Source: Natranaeroarchaeum aerophilus (GTDB lineage Archaea; Halobacteriota; Halobacteria; Halobacteriales; Natronoarchaeaceae). From it: DNA of 64,000 bases. Shown in pieces: positions 63,355-64,000 of the stretch. Made by a program: the position numbers and the translations under genes. Below the pieces are notes generated by a model. That model ran no database searches. It worked only from the letters and a program-made list of their open reading frames with translations, and was not told where the DNA came from. Numbering within the stretch: the first letter of the stretch is position 1; each line of letters starts with the position of its first letter. The stretch spans positions 1-64,000 of the forward strand of contig NZ_JAKRVY010000004.1 of the NCBI RefSeq assembly GCF_023638055.1, written 5' to 3'.

Positions 63355-64000
63355 GTCCACCCAGGGTGAGGCCACGCTTCTCGGGAAGACCGTACCGTAT
63401 GAGGTACGTCGGAGCAAGGAGGCGACCGAACCCCGGATCGACGTGGATATTCACGGCGTCCGAGTCGTGGTTCCTGAGGGCTCTTCAGCGGATCCAGAGA
63501 CCCTTCTCGCCGAGAACGGGGCGTGGGTCGTCGAGAAACAGTCCAAGTACGAACGGTTTCGCGAACAGGTCCCCGATCGAGAGTTTGCAGTCGGTGAAGC
63601 GTTTCCATATCGAGGGGAGCCCCACGAGATCGTCGTTGAGAAACGGCCCACCTCACGAGTGGTCGATAGAGAGTTCCGTCTCGCAAAACACCACGTCGAA
63701 CAGACCTCTATCAAACGGGCCCTGGAAACGCTGTATCGCCGTAAAGCTCGCGAGTGGTTCAAGGACCGAGCTGATCACTTCGCCGAGGAGATGGGTGTTG
63801 AGTACGAACAGATCGATATCCGGAATCAACGAACGAAGTGGGGGAGCTGTTCAACGTCGGGGACGCTCGGCCTCAACTGGCGGTTGATGATGGCCCCAGA
63901 AGAGGTTGCAGAGTATATTGTTGTCCACGAATTGGCGCATCTCCGCGAACAGAACCACACCGAGGAGTACTGGTCACTGGTCGCTGTACACGATCCCGAG
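63347..64000 (+). CDS. YgjP/DUF45-type zinc metallopeptidase (cut by window end)
   Basis: 218 residues are visible from ATG 63347, which overlaps the hsdR stop by 8 bp; the gene continues past the window. It has the YgjP pattern: KWGSCSTSGTLGLNWRL, then IVVHELAHLREQNHTEEYW with HExxH (H194, E195, H198) and H204. These proteins are often found next to hsdR in archaea and bacteria, with an unknown role. Coupled to hsdR, so probably part of the restriction operon. Confidence 0.88.
   Translation, partial: MSESTQGEATLLGKTVPYEVRRSKEATEPRIDVDIHGVRVVVPEGSSADPETLLAENGAWVVEKQSKYERFREQVPDREFAVGEAFPYRGEPHEIVVEKRPTSRVVDREFRLAKHHVEQTSIKRALETLYRRKAREWFKDRADHFAEEMGVEYEQIDIRNQRTKWGSCSTSGTLGLNWRLMMAPEEVAEYIVVHELAHLREQNHTEEYWSLVAVHDPE

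Noticed and set aside
61327-63417. A 696-codon open frame on the minus strand
   Set aside because: It is the antisense shadow of hsdR; high-GC genes open long opposite frames. The product has no recognisable motif, while the plus strand has full HsdR motifs.
1-64000. CRISPR arrays and rRNA genes
   Set aside because: No regularly spaced repeats and no rRNA-like sequence were noticed while reading; only one tRNA gene was found.

Overview
The window is from a halophilic archaeon (class Halobacteria). The proteins are strongly acidic, the core genes are GC-rich, and several families are archaeal: Nop5/fibrillarin, the small primase subunit PriS, an Lsm protein, ribosomal protein L37e, type III RuBisCO, TrmB regulators and a bacterio-opsin-activator (Bat) type regulator. 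I cannot name the genus from the sequence alone.

Region 1 (1 to about 12,840) is accessory. It is richer in A+T and more broken than the rest. It holds a ribbon-helix-helix/PIN toxin-antitoxin pair, an IS1341-type element with a lone tnpB and end hairpins, exonuclease VII genes xseA/xseB (XseA has a C-terminal membrane helix), a calcineurin-like phosphatase, a large Mre11-like protein that has lost all the nuclease metal ligands I can align, a decayed methyltransferase tail, an HNH endonuclease, and two tail-to-tail tyrosine recombinases, one frameshifted. It ends at the 3' end of a tRNA-Glu(CUC), the usual kind of target of archaeal integrases, so much of it may be an integrated element.

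Region 2 (about 13,000 to 54,350) is chromosomal backbone. It contains a thiolase-like enzyme with a DUF35 partner; purM; a Zn/Cd-type P-type ATPase preceded by a regulator gene and a doubled palindromic site; an M42 aminopeptidase; lsm, rpl37e and purF; an ABC exporter divergent from an MFS transporter with a TetR-type palindrome between them; glutamate dehydrogenase; a Bat-type sensor-regulator; nop5-flpA; type III RuBisCO followed by two TrmB regulators; a histidine kinase; a Bcp peroxiredoxin; and priS with a GINS gene. It closes with SDR and F420-type oxidoreductases and a starch module of one very large double glucoamylase plus 4-alpha-glucanotransferase.

Region 3 (about 55,370 to the window end) is a defence island. 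A type I restriction-modification operon (hsdM, hsdS, hsdR) has extra genes between hsdS and hsdR: a likely PD-(D/E)XK nuclease, a decayed second hsdS tail, and a nucleotidyltransferase/HEPN pair. A YgjP-type metallopeptidase follows hsdR and runs off the window. With the Mre11-like protein, this composite island is the best candidate here for undescribed biology.
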